A stretch of 64,000 nucleotides of DNA from Nipponacmea schrenckii (lineage: Eukaryota; Mollusca; Gastropoda; Lottiidae), in NCBI GenBank assembly GCA_030562195.1, contig CM060203.1, positions 4,478,208-4,542,207 on the forward strand, in the 5' to 3' direction. This document shows positions 12,401-27,400 of the stretch, piece after piece. Position numbers and translations under genes: made by a program. The notes under the pieces are model-generated. The model did no database searches. It was given only the letters and a program-made list of their open reading frames with translations, and was not told where the DNA came from. Each line of letters begins with the position of its first letter. Within the stretch, counting starts at the first letter, position 1.

Positions 12401-15400
12401 GTTTTTGCCATTGGGTTCAATATTCAGTGAATGTTTTTTGAGTTATTGCTCAATATATTATTCAAATTCAAGGCTGCCAGTGGGCGTATGTTTCCTTGCC
12501 TGACAAGGTATCTTTTATAACTGCTTTTATTTCTATCAACATCACTTACTGTCAGATAATTTGCTTTCTTGATACAGAAATCGTGATTCAGGCAGGGAAT
12601 TCGTGAAAATGGATGAAAACTTTGCTATCGGGCCTGCAATCTAGAATCCACATTGTTTTGATGTTTTTAAGTGGCTTATATAGATAGTGGTGGGGTACTT
12701 ATTGGTTTCAGATTTAATCACGTGGGAAATGTAACTAGAAAGCTTATAACATTAGTCAAATTAAACTTCAAGTCTCAAGAGAATCCTGGTCACTTGTGTG
12801 ATTGATCTAATTGTGTCACACGTGTCAGTTTAAATGGAGTTTTTACTTTGAATAAAAATACGAATGATGACCTTTTAAGTGTCCACCTCTCTGTAAGTTA
12901 GTGTTATAGTTCGATTTCCTCTCTCTGCGTATAAAAGTGAAAAATCTGAGTGCATTTTTCCACAGTGTAGACTTCCACAGTCTGAGACTTCCACAGTCTT
13001 GGTGTAGACTTTCACAGCCTGAGCGTAGACTTTCACAGCCTGAGCGTAGACTTTCACAGCCTGAGCGTAGACAAGACTTCCACAGTATGAGTGTAGACTT
13101 TCACAGCCTGAGCGTAGACTAGACTTTCACAGTCTGAGTGTAGACTTCCACAATCTGAGTGTAGACTAGACTTTCACAGTCTGAGTGTAGACTTCCACAG
13201 ACTGAGCGTAGACTAGACTTTCACAGTCTGAGTGTAGACTTCCACAGACTAGATGTAGACTGTTTGATTTCCACAGTGTTTGAGTGTTTATTTTTCTTAA
13301 TGTAACTGTTGATTCAACTGAGTGCAACTGTTGCGTTTCGTACCCGACTGATTGTAATTGTCGCAATCTACTGAGTGGATTGAGTGGATTTCCATAAAGT
13401 GTGTATGTTAAATCTATGAAATATGTATGTTGCCTTCCATAAAGTCTGTTTGTTATTTTTCTATAAAATCTGTTTGTTGATTGCATAAAGACTGTATGTT
13501 TACTTCTATAAAATATGTTTGTTAATTTCCATATTATTTCTGTAAAGTCTGTTTGTTTATTTCTATAAAGTATGTTTCTTCATTTCCACGAAGTCTGGGT
13601 GCTTATTCCCATTGAGTCTAATGGTGGATTACAGACTGTTGATTGTACATGGTTTTGTTGTCAATTTATTTATGGCAATGATTTAATATCGGATTAGTCT
13701 GGAATTAAGGTAAACCGGTGGCGTTAATCTATTTCAGTTAAGTACCGATACGAAATGTATTCATTAACTTGCCCAGGATATTGTTATTATTATCATATTT
13801 CCACCTGATACGCCTTCAATTTTGAAAATAGTGAACCAGGGCATACCATGTAAGTAATAATTCGCACCAGGTATTACATGATTATATACATTGACACCAA
13901 TCTAGACGATTCAATAGGGAGTATAATAAAGGTTGTTAGAAGCTATCGCATTTGATTTATGATTGATATATAATAGGTTGTGACTGAAGGTACTCTAATA
14001 AACCTCCAGGGAATAACGTTTAAATCATTTGGACGTTTCATTTCTATTATGTAAAACTATTTTCTGGCAATTTCTAAAAGTTATTCCGTGCGATGGACCA
14101 TTATGTATTCATGAAAGAACCTCATTTGTAACCTTCAAGGGAAATATCCCAATATTTTACCGTTATTTATTCACTTTTTTTTATCTTCCTTTGGACATCC
14201 TAATATCTTAGTCTATTGTTCACATAATTAATTAATTTCGCTAGACTTCGGAATACTTTAGCACGTGGCGTTAGACTTCCTGGGTGGTTGGTAGATGACA
14301 AGTTAACGTCCGCTACCAGCAATGCTGATATCGCAAACTAGTTGTTGATATTCTTAGTAGTTTGTAGTTGGATTGGTTCTGATAAGATGATTCTGTACTG
14401 TTGGTTTGGTTGTTGATAAATCTTGAGATCTGGTCGGGTTGAATGACATGTCGGTGAGACTTCTTTGACTATCGAAGAGACTACCTACACAAAAAGTATT
14501 TCTATCTCGCTGGTTGATGAACTGATCAAATATTGGAGGCATGAGTTTTACCCGTTTTCATTATTATTATATCTTTCAAAGCAGTTCTTTTGAAGTGGTA
14601 AATACCCACACTAATTAGACCACGTTATCTCAATTGATAAAAATTTAAGCCGTGTGGCTTGAAAGAGAATTTATGACTAAATGCGCTTTGGGATTATCAC
14701 AACGCATATGTTTGGGATTGCCATTTGTCTTTAAGGCTTCCTATATTATCAATTTAATAAATTATGGTTTCATTTCCATATACCTTAGGTCAACGTGTAG
14801 GACGATTTCCTTTCCCATTCCATTGAGGTTATTTCCATTGTGAAGTTATTATCTGATTAAGTCTTATTATAATCCACACAATATTCGCTTATCAAATATG
14901 CTAAGAGGAGTAGCTCATACAAAGTGAAAGCAATATATATCTAGATCTATATGTAAAGCGCAATTTATGTTAACTATCAAGTAATAACACTACAATTTTA
15001 TTCCCATTTAAATTTGCACTGCCTTTAAAATCAAATCGCGCGATAAGAAAAATAGAAGAAATCACGACCAAGCCAATTGGAAAGCAAGTTGATTTTGAAT
15101 TACTGTATTGTGCATTGAATAAAGTGACAGCTGAAACCCAATAAGCCAGTAAATACGATAGATAATTAGAAAAGTGACTAGTAATATCGATGAGTACTGA
15201 AAGAACTGGTTTAAATGATACCGCCTTTAGCTCACAATCACTTTAAATATATTTATAACAGAAATGAATGTAGCAAGTGGACAATTTTTGAGCCGAGGGG
15301 TAAAGATTTTTTTCTGACATTGGTTAGAAGGGTGGAATTATTTCCTGTAATTCGTTTTGACTTTGAAAGTAGGGTTAGAATCTAATCATGGTATTGGTTG

Positions 15401-18400
15401 GAGAAATGAAAGCATTTTCTGGCGTTGGATAGAAGATGGAATAATTTTCTAACATGAAGGGACGACATCGAGGACACGTGCTAGCAAGCAGATGTCTATT
15501 TTATCTGCTACTTTATGGTTTGATAAATGACCTGAGGGTTAACAGATTATTTTGATCCTTGAATGGCATTTAATAGTTGATATTTTGAAGTTCATATCGC
15601 CTTTAAAAAAAATTGATAAAAGAATTGATCAATTGCCATCTGACGTTTCCGAGAATATCTTAAGCCATTAAAGAGTCCTTAAATTCTTTGAAAATGTATC
15701 TCTCTATAATGTTATATCTTATTTGGCTTAGCCTTTGGAGTACTCAGCTATTTTTCCTTGCTAGAATTTGACTCTTTGAAATCGGAATCCAATCTAAAAA
15801 CAGATAATCTTACAATATTGGTTCAAGCTGATAGAGGTATATACTTTCCGATTAGGAAACCAACCAGTTATTGAACTGTCAAATCCAATCAATTGCCGCA
15901 GGGAAAATATTTATTACTTTTACTAGGTGATTCTTCCTTGTATTTATCCAAGAAGATTTTTGAAATTGGCATAGCATGATCTCTAAGAATGTAGGTTAAA
16001 TTAAAAGATATGGCAGCACATTAGCGCAGTCGCATTATAGAAATCCATAACCATTACAAAGCTTATGGTAGTCATAATAATAGCAAGTTGTGACTACAAG
16101 GAATCAAGTAATGGTCCCGAAATAACTAGTGGGTGCAAATAATTGCTTCCAGAAGACCGTAAGATAGAAAGTCATGGCTACAATATAACAAGTCATGGCT
16201 ACAAGATAATAAGTCATGGCTGCTAGATAGCAATAGCAAATCCTGATAAGATAACACGCCATGGCTACAAGATGGTAAGTCATGGCAACAAGATAACAAG
16301 ACATAGCTACAAGATAGAAAGTCATGGCTACTCGATGACAATAGCAAGTCATGGGTACTCGATAGCAATAGCAAGTCATGGCTACTGGATAGCAATAGCA
16401 AGTCATGGCTACAAGATAGCAAGTCATAGCTGCAAGATAACAAGACATAGCTTCTGGATAACAAGTCATAGCTACCAGATTACAAAAGCAAGTCATTGCT
16501 ACAAGATAACACGTCATGGCTACAAGATAGTAAGTCATGGCAACAAGATAACACGCCATGGCTACAAGATAGTAAGTCATGGCAACAAGATAACACGCCA
16601 TGGCTACAAGTAGTAAGTCATGGCAACAAGATAACAAGACATAGCTACAAGAAAAACAAGTTATAGCTATAAGAAATCTACTCTACAATTCGATGACAAG
16701 AAATGTTATAGAACTTATATAATGGTATCATATATATTTCATATAATTAAACTCCGACAGAGCCGGTTATAAGGAAGCTTATGACATTACTTAAGCCATA
16801 TCAAACAATTCTTAATAAGAATTTTTTTATTACGAGAAATATTAAAACTTATTAAATAAACTAAAAAAGCTTTACTCTGCTTCTCTTTGATGTATTTATT
16901 AAAGACAAGTAAAACTTGAGATCATTTAATTTATTAGGGTCTATATTTTCGTTATTACAAGTCTATATGTTACATGCAAATAAAAGGTAATTAGCAAGCA
17001 ACATTTGCTAGCTATATTTTTAACTTTCATATCTGGAGACCCTAGACTTTGATACGTTTGTTGCATCTTTAAACGAATTTGCACATGATGCGTTTAAACA
17101 TGTTCCTAAAATTGCCATTGCTGAATGATCTGACAATTTTTTTTAAATTATTATAATCATATTTTTTGTAAGACATATAGAAGCAGGAGCATAAGCATTA
17201 AAAATATAAGATATATGGATATACTACTTCTAGGTTTATTAGATACTACGTTTCATTGTACTTGATAGTGTAACCTGTTTACGTAGCATGAAATAAACCT
17301 AGAAGTAGTATATCCATATATCTTGTGTTTTTAATATTATTGTCATCATTATAACAGCTTATGCTCCTTAGCTTATAATAAGACAGAAGAAAATTTAAAG
17401 ACGCTTTTATCAGACAGTGTGTTGGGGGGGGGGGGGGTGTTCAGGTTATTGAACCCGTATCCGACTTCCTGGTATATTATTTATCAAAGATTCATTCATT
17501 ATTGAGCATTCCTTTGAACTGCATTTCAAATAACCTTTTAAGTACACTCTTCCCGTTTATGGGTTAATAAGTAAATGATAAAGGACAGAAAACGAAGCAT
17601 CAATAATCGAAATGCATTATACTAGACCAACCAAAGGACTTTTGAAGCTAATTTTGTACGAAGTTGGAAAGTCTATATTCTGGTACAGAGATATCTTTTT
17701 TCCAGCGACCTGAAACATGGTGTCTGAACAGGACGTGATCTTATATAAATAAGTTTAGAAGGCTCATTATCTTTAGCGGGCCTCCATAAATTGGTGAATA
17801 TTGGCATGATTGGCAATCAGTTTGTTTAGATTAGGAAAGATCGATGAATTTACGATACGCTTTAATCATGTGGAGCGCGTGATCTTTAGACATTAGGGTA
17901 GCTTGTTAGTGCAGGTCAGATTGTTAAAGGATAGGGAAGGATGACTTACTAACATCTAATCGGATGGAAGTGATTATTAAAATATTTTTTTTCTGTAATT
18001 TCTTATTTGCACAAGTCTCTGCCGGAAGTGACTGTTGTAATGCCATTTTAACGTTATATTTGTTTGAGTGATTTCAAACTTAATATTTTGAAATGGCAAA
18101 TTTCCCACGATTTTTATTAAATCTACCACATGCCACGATACAGAAACCTCAATCTGCACATTACTCAAATGAGCTTTGGGCTGGTAATATTAGATAAGGC
18201 CAGACAACACCCAATTTCGCCGATTCCTGAAACTATACCACCATTTCATTTTTTGAGTACATACAATCTGCTTTAAATATAATTATGACAAATTTTGGCG
18301 CAATATCGATCCTATTGCATTCTGAGTCCAAGAGCTTCGGTTACTGTGTTTATCGTTGACTGTCCTCTAGATAAGGATCTGACTCTACATAATTGATAAT

Positions 18401-21400
18401 TGATAATCTGTGCGCTCATTCATCATTAAGTCTTAAACAAATACATGTATTCCACATTGTACGATATTGCAGTTGCCCATCTCCATTGCCATTAAGTAAA
18501 ACCAGTCTGAGGGGCTGTCAATCTCAAGTTAAGGTTGCTCAAACAAGATTCTATAATATTATTATGTTACCAGATTAGATGTTCCTTACTCAGAAGAGTC
18601 AGCATCATGAAGAGTAGTGCAGTTACTTTTCAATTTTATAGGAACCGACAGTTCAAGGCTACCACAATAATGAACAATAAAATCCAGTAACCACTTTCTT
18701 GTATACAGTTAATGATTCTATGAGACCTCTTTACTATAAATCACGGTTAATTATGTCAAATCGTGGACCCTAAATAAACCTTGATGACATTAATTGGCTA
18801 TTTATTTGATGTGAATATGCTCAAATAAAGTGATTTCCATGTTGTTTTATCAGATTCACTACTAACTGTTATATTTATGATGAGTTTGTGGATAGCTAGA
18901 AAGGCACTAAAAATACGCAATACTATACTATGTACTGTACTATATACAATTACGGTTGCTAATCAACTGCGAAACACCACCACTCCTCGGTAATAATTGA
19001 TATCATTGTACAACACCTTTATCAACTCTCTCGCATAATGTTGATTGTCAATTCTATTTAATGTCCGGAAGTAAAAATATAACATATAGAATTTTGTTTT
19101 GCCGTTAGCGAATCATAACCCAAGTCTTCAAGTTCAACCATCATATTGTATTGTCTTTGATTGCATTGAGTCTGGAACTAACCTGAAAACCAATTCCCGA
19201 CATCTAACCCCGATAGTTGACTTGATTCCTAATCAAATTGCTCACAGATTCAAGACTTTACCCTAATTCGTACAAGACTTAAGTCATATTGGATTTGTTC
19301 GAGTGTTAAACGTAAATTCTATCCATTGCGTCTATTCCCCTTGGTAACAGCGGATTTCAATGAAATATTGGCTGGCTCCTAGCATAAACTGATTGAATTA
19401 GGAGAAATAGTAAAGCTGAAAGGCGGTGAGTTGTCCCAGACATAGTGTAAAGGTTTCAATCATATTGACTCAGTTCCATTTCTTAAATAATGTTGGCAAT
19501 GTCTGTTTAAAAACTAATAATCTTGTATTAATATAAGAAGAAAATCACCAATTTAAGACGTTAGAAACCGTATATAGTCGAGGGTAAAAATCTGATAAAA
19601 GTACAGAAGAAGTAGAATTCTCTCTGAAATACAATCAGCTCTAAATGCCACCAATGATACAGATATAAACTAAATATAGTTTGACAAACATTATCAAAGG
19701 ATTAACTGTAACGGAAAAAAAACATCCAATAAGAGTAAATAATCCTGCAGGGCAAGTCATGTAATATGAACGAACAAATTACAAAGAAATGTAGGTCTTT
19801 TATTTCCTTCCGAGTGTTGAAGTTGTCTATTGTAAGCTATATCTATATAACAACACTGTGTGTGAAGGAAATTCGTTTTTTTGGCTCAATGAGTTGAATC
19901 AAATTTGAACAATACACCAAGGGTAGTATGTGCTTGTTAACTTGTGAGTAGAACAACTTGAGAATATAAACCATTAAAATTGATGTCGGTCTAATGTTGC
20001 CGGCATGGCCTCAAAATCATTTCAAGATGTCACTCTGTGAAAAAGTGTGTCAAATCTGAATCAGATGTTATACCAACTGACAATAAAATTGTCACCGGTT
20101 TAGAAAGTATGTGACAAACTATACTAACTGCTTGAGAAAAGCCAGATTTTGATATGGGATTATGTTCATTGTAAAATATCTAAATTCAGCATTCTATGGA
20201 GATTATAGTCTCAGTGATTGTACATAAGTAGCTTTTGTCACTACACCCAAACAATCTTCTAAATCTTTTTACGAATAATTTCAACAGTTTCAATCGTCAA
20301 CACGGAAACGTGCCAAAGTCAGAAATATTAAATCAAGTTATTCAAATGAAAATTCTAGAATTGGGAGACAAATTCGGAAATAAATTTCTTAATCATCCGT
20401 CTCAACAATTGATATTATCTACTTCCGGTTTAATAACAATTCCATCTAACCAAGTATGGACTGGTCAACTGTTGACATTTCCGTTTTATCCCGAGGCCTG
20501 GTCGATGTAGATTACAAGGCAACATATTTTCCTATTTTCTGTGGATACTCTGTGATACTTAATAATTTGCTACATTGTTTGACTTGATAGTTGAAATACC
20601 ATTGACTAGCACCCCTTACAGAATACCATTGACTAGCACCCCTTACAGCAGCTCTCTTAGGCCTATATATTTCAGATTTAGAAGGTGTGAACGTTATTTT
20701 AAAAAAAGAAATTATTTTTCAAACTAACTTCACAAACAATACTCTCTCACAAGAGGTTACGCCTACATACCTGCGCCTATACTTTCGTAACATCACTTAT
20801 CCATAAAGTTACAACCCCCAATTCCTAACAACTAACCATTGTTAATTTCTATATATTTCAGAGTGAACAGATAACGTTTTTATGTATGTTATTTGCTATG
20901 ATAGTTATTGGTAACTGTTTGGTAATTGTATCGATATCTCTATCAAAGAAAAGACGATCCAGAATGAATTTCTTTATTCTAAATTTAGCTTGTGCTGGTA
21001 AGTGTTTTTTTCTTATCTTGATGTCGCTCAGAAACGATTTCCCAAAATACCAACAATATTTTTATCCAAGATTTTGTCGCCTACATTTCCACTTTACCAG
21101 CTGGTTCTTCTTATTTACAAAAGAACATATTCACATTTGAAAATTTGATGCCAGGTTCACCTACAATCAAAGTTGAGAAATTGAGAATAATCTATTTTTA
21201 TTCGCCAACATGAAGTGTGGGGCGTAAATCAGCGTCATCCATGTCCGTCATTCGTCAGTCCACAAATTCCCGTAAACACTCTAAACGACATAATTTGGGG
21301 GGGATTTTAATGCAACTTAGTGCGATTGTTAGGAATTCTGCTAAATACTCTTGGAATGATATTTCCCAGAATTTGAATTAATGAATCAATTAAAATATAG

Positions 21401-24400
21401 ATCAGGAAGGATGTTTTCGGTTCGAACGCTTTACAAACATCATTAGTGCTGAACACGACTAATAATCATGACGGAAGACAGGAAACGATTTCGACAGCTG
21501 AGATTGAACTTAAATTTAAAGTTTCATTTAATGGACTGGTCTTATAATGTTTATAAAAAACAGTAACTTAGTCTCTCAGTGCTTGGTTATATACCGTTTG
21601 TGCTCATTTTTGGTTTTACCAATAATGGCAAATTAGGGAGTAATCCTTTAAAATGATGTGGTAATAAACTATTGAAAAGCAGTCCTTTATTTTCAATTTT
21701 TTTACTTTTGATATATATTTAAAACTCTTTCAACAAACCAGAATGCCCCTTTAATCTACCGCAAGTATGTAATGTAAATTAGAAAACTGTCACTTTAAGT
21801 GGTCATAACTCTACATTCTGAGCATGAAATATTTCTAAAAGAAATAATGAAACACTGCGACTTCAATGCAGCGGTCATCATGTCAACGGTCACTGTTTAT
21901 ATTGGGTCAGACTAAAATTTACTTCAATACTGTTGGCAATCTATATCCGGAGTCTCAATAACATATTCTAGTCATGATAGAGATAGCGAGTGACTAGGAA
22001 TCTATCTCTTAATTAATTTGTGACTTGTCACATTGACTATTTCCGCGCCTTATTATTGAATTACTCTATCAGAGTTAAAAACAATCAACCTCCTTTGATA
22101 CTTAGTCAACTCGTAATCGATGAGACAATGTCGGATATAGTCTCTATTACTAGACGAATTTTGACTGTTCGGTTAGGGTGGACCCAATTACCACACAGAC
22201 ACAAATTAAATAGAAACAGCAACGGAACTGATATTTATTGGTCAATCTGAAACGGTAATGATATTGGCGATCGTAATCTTTCATTCCAGACGCTATTTGA
22301 CTTTAAATTCAGGTGGACACAATTACCCCAAATCAACCGAGAACAGTTAAGTAACTGTCAACGACAACACTGACAACATCTCTTTAATTATCATTTTAAC
22401 AACTTTGATGCTTTTTGCTAAACAATGAGTGTCAGACAAGAAACAAAGAAAATCACCATGGCATCAATAATAGAAACTAAAAAAAATGTATCATTTGAAT
22501 GGGATATCTGGTTAGCTTAAAATGAAGTGATGGAAAGTGTGGTCTCGATTACTTGACTAGAATTGACTTTACAAATTGGTTTAAAATGACACCATCAAAT
22601 ACGACACGATAATCAACAAATTCATTCAAAATGGGGGCAATGTGAAAACAGATATACCGGTATTCTAAAAATTACAGATAGCTGAAAAAAAGAGTTAACA
22701 ATTAGAGCCACATGATGCTGTGAAACCAGACTACAGCCGGAGGTTATTTGATCGACAAAAACAAATTTGATTTGAAGACGAGTTTCATTATGATAAATTA
22801 CTTAATGGTTCAATTCTTACAAGATTTTCTGTTTGACTTACCACTTTCTAGTATAGAGATTTGTTGATCTTTTCTATAGACAGTATTGATATCACTGTAT
22901 AGCTTTAAAGGTCCTAAACATTTTTTAGAGCCATGGAAATATGTTGTATTCCGTCGAAATTCAGTATATGGAAATATTGATGTTGAATAGAATTATTAAC
23001 TGGTTCATAATTTCAGGAACATCTTGATGCCATCGATCTAACAGGATCGATGAATTGTCTCAGGGTTATACCGATTTCAAGGGAACTATCATTTGTAGCC
23101 CCTTTTTATCAGCAAATCTACCGTATCTACTGGAAATGTATCCTTGCGCCTCACAGACAGTCACTGTAACTTAGCTCTGAGCTCTGAGTTTATTTTGCTA
23201 TTAATTTGTGTCATTTGATATTGAAAATTAGATGTGGATGTTCATATCAACTCCTGGATCTTCCTTGGTACTTTCAATATATGTGTGTTTTGGGAATTAG
23301 GAGTTATTGACATATCTATGTATAACAATGGATTTTAAACAGATTATGTTGAGTATTAATTCCTTAATTCCCTCTCACTGAACGGTTTTAATCAACTACG
23401 GTCAACTTTCTTTAGTTAACTTAACCAATCCCAACATGATAAACTAACTATTCACGTGAACAACTCTACACAATAAAAAACTTTTGTAATAAGACAAATG
23501 AAAATCTTGACATAAATTTTCTAAAGAATCTTAATATATTGCGAAGTGGCCGGCGATCTAGGACTGGGACCCGTGAACAAAATCAGCCTTTCCCTGTATT
23601 TCCTATTACTGTTGTCTTCAGTCGACGTCCTAATCGTTCGCATGCAAACGGTGGGTCGTCTTCCACTATAATGTCGGAGCCGCGGTGGCTCAGTGGGTTA
23701 GACGCTTGCTCGCTAACCTGAAGGTCCAGGGTTCAATCCCGGCAAAGGTCGAGATAAACTTTCGGATTCTTCAGCCCGGTTTCCCCTTGTCAGTGATGCA
23801 GGTCGGAGGGACTGACATGGAAAAAGCGTCTAGTCGTTCGGATGGGACAATAAACCGAGGCCCCGTGTGCTACAGGCTGTGCACGTTAAAGATCCCTCGA
23901 CAGTTGGAAATCTCAAAAAGAGTAGGCTAATGCCGCTGTCCTGGCAAAATTTCCCTCATTGCACACTGCATGGCGTTGCCCGTCTTCATTAGCCCATAAG
24001 GTGCAGAAGAGTAGGACGTAAAACTCCATTCATGTAATTTTCACTATAATGTCATTCAATGTCACCCCGTTCGGAAACCCAATAATCTCAAAATTGTGTT
24101 ATGGAATGCTAGGTCCTGTCAAAATAAAACTTTTATTATCCATGATAAGATCATTGATGATAATATTGACATTTTATTTATAACCGAATCTTGGTTAAAA
24201 GAGGTGGGTGATGAGTCGAAAATTGCCGAGATAAGCCCTCCGGGTTATGTGTTTCAGAATGTTCCTAGAAAAACTGCGACGAATGGTTGTGGAATTGCTG
24301 CGATGCATAGACGTGTGCTGAACATTCAAATAGGGAACAATGTAAATGAGATATATCCTTCCTTCGAATTGCTAGAGAATCATATCACTCATGATCAGAA

Positions 24401-27400
24401 GACAATTTGTGCAAATTGTATCTATCGACATCCTCTCTCAAATTAAATCAGCTATCAAATACAGATTTTTATAATGATATATCTGAATTCCTGAATACTA
24501 TCAATGTTAAAAATGGTGACTTGAGTCTTTTGAATCATGATAATGGTGTAGGCATCTTTTCAAGTGGTCCAGTTGAATCCTCGACTACCCTTAATTCGTT
24601 CAGAATCTTCAGCAAGGAGGAACTCGAAAAACTGATTGGATCTTCAAAGCCGACCAGTTGTGAATTAGATCCTGTTCCCACAAAATTTATTATTGAAATC
24701 TTAGATGGCCTTTTCCTGGTAATTACTGATATAATAAATAGAAGTCTTCAATCTGGAATCGTACCAAAAGCATTCAAAAATGCAGTCGCGAAGCCACTCC
24801 TCAAAAAGTCGGGACTTGATGTCACGGCCCTTAGCAACTTCCGACCCGTGTCAAATCTACCATTCTTATAGAAGATACTAGAAAGCCTTTAAAGCATGTC
24901 TTTTAGATCACCTCGACGAGAACAGTCTCGTGGACAAATTTTAATCAGCCTATCGACCATCACATAGCACTGAAACTGCACTTTTGCGAGTGATGAATGA
25001 TCTGCGGTGCCCAGTAGATAGGGGTAATGCGTCTCTTTTAGTACTGCTAGACCCCTCCTCGGCATTCGACACTATAGATCATGATTATCAGTTTTAGGAT
25101 GGCTATCTTCCTACCTTACAGATATATTTCAATCAGTCAATATACAAGATGTCCGATTAGGAAATGTTATTCTGTCTTGTGGAGTTCCGTAGGGTTCAGT
25201 TTTGGGTCCAGTTTTATTTGTATTATATACTAAACAGCTGGGTCAGCTGATCGATAACCATGGTATTTCCAGACACTCATATGCCGATGACACACAACTC
25301 TACACTTGTTACCTTCCTGAACCGGTTGATTTTACTAATATGCAGCTATGTTTCGAGAACATTAAATCATGGATGACACAAAAATATGCTGAAACTTTAT
25401 GATTCTAAAACAGAATGTATGCTCATCTGACAGTGTCAAAAATCTGGGTGTGATACTAATTTCCACATTAAGCATGGAGAAGAACGTGAATGATTATCAT
25501 CACCTCAGAAACATTGGAAGCATCCAACAGTTAATTACCGAGTCTGTGACAACAACACCTGTTTGTTCCTTAGTGTTAACTCGCATCGATTACTGTAATA
25601 GTCTCCTTTCCGAAACATCATCCTCCAATATAACAAGACTACAATTAATTCAAAATACTGCAGCCCACATAGTAACAAAATCGTCAAAATACACCCATAT
25701 TACACCTATTCTAAAGAAGCTCCATTGGTTGCCAGGATTGAACCGGATCAATTATAAAATCGCTTCTTTAACTTATCAATGTACATCAAACATGGCTCCA
25801 GAAAACTTGACTGATCTTATTGCAAAGAAAGTCCCTGTAAGAAATCTGAGATCTAGCAACAAAAATCTTCTACAAGTGCATGTACAACTATAACATGAAA
25901 ACGTATGGTTTCCGTGCCTTTTCATTGGCTGCAATCAACGTTTGGAATAATCTCCTTATGTCCTCAGAAAGTCTTAAATCCTTGCCAACACACAAAATGT
26001 TCAAGAACAGAGTGAAAACTGTTTTTTTAACTCTTATTAGTCTTTATACCTTTTTTTGTGTGGAGTTTAGCGCTATATGAATATACACTATTATTATTTG
26101 TTTATTAGCCCTTTCACAGAATATAAAGTATATCAAATTACCTTAAAGGTGATTAATTTGCATTCATTACAAATACAGTCTATATAGTGCGGTATTTAAA
26201 AAAAATATTTTACTTTTAGATTTATCTGCTGGTTTAATCAACGTATTAACAGACATTATTTGGAAGAGTACGATAGATTGGCATGGTGGAAACGTCGGAT
26301 GTAAACTGGTTCGTTACGGCCAAGGTGTAGTTACATACGGTGCGACGTATGCGCTAGTAGCTTTGAGCATCGACAGGTTTGATGCCATTGCTAGACCATT
26401 GAAATTCTCTGGAAGTGGTAAGTGTATTTGCTGTAATGTTTTGATATTTCCATAGGAAATAGTTTTTAACGTTAACGCCCTGGAATAGCATGTCATTGTA
26501 ACTACTGTCACTGTTAATAATAATAATAATAGCATTGGATAGAAGCTCCACTGGAAACTACAATGTAAGGCGTTATCGTTATATTTCTTTTTAATAACGT
26601 GAATGTCACTTAATCAATAAAGCGACAAATCAAATGATTTATATAAAATATTTTCGGTAAAATGCTGCCACTTTTTTAACAATGCGGTTAAAAATTATTC
26701 TTGTTTTCACGAAAGAAACTGAGAATGGAATAAAAGTCGCGTATAAAAAGGAAATGTGTTGATCAGACACGTCGAATGAAAGTCTATCTCATCAATATAA
26801 TTAAGCCTTATCATTATTTTAACTAAATTACAAAGTAGCAATTAGATAATTATTATTATCATGTTCATTGTATTTATTCGAGAACACCTGAGGTCTCTAA
26901 ACAATTGTTATTGTGAAATATCATTATCGTTATACACATGCTACCAAAAAATAATTACCACAAATTTGCGCACAAAAAAAAGAATTAAAACATGGAACAA
27001 CCAATGTATGAATATACAAATTAAAATTTATTACAGAATCACTAAAGCAAAGTAAAAATACCAACAGTTTACGAACACGAAAATAAACGAATAAGAAAAT
27101 GCAGCATACAAAGTTTAAGTATGTGAACCACCACACTAAACGTAAATATGTGACCCATACCACAATGCGTAAATAATGAGCCAGGACCCTTAGAGTAAAT
27201 ATGTGAACCACAACACTAAAGCGTAAACATGTCAACCACAACACAAACAATACATATGTGAACCACACCATAATGCGTAAATATGTGAAATATGTAAACC
27301 ACGTCCTCTGGTGTAAATATGTGAACCACAGCACTAAAGCGTAAACATGTCAACCACAACACAAACAGTACATATGTGAACCACACCATAATGCGTAAAT

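Noticed and set aside
16104..16637. Long open frames on both strands (177 and 113 codons)
   Set aside because: They are translations of a 21-23-bp tandem repeat and have no start context, splice support or non-repetitive sequence.
23676..23750. tRNA gene
   Set aside because: A and B boxes are present but the sequence runs on into a SINE body with target duplications; the acceptor stem does not pair.
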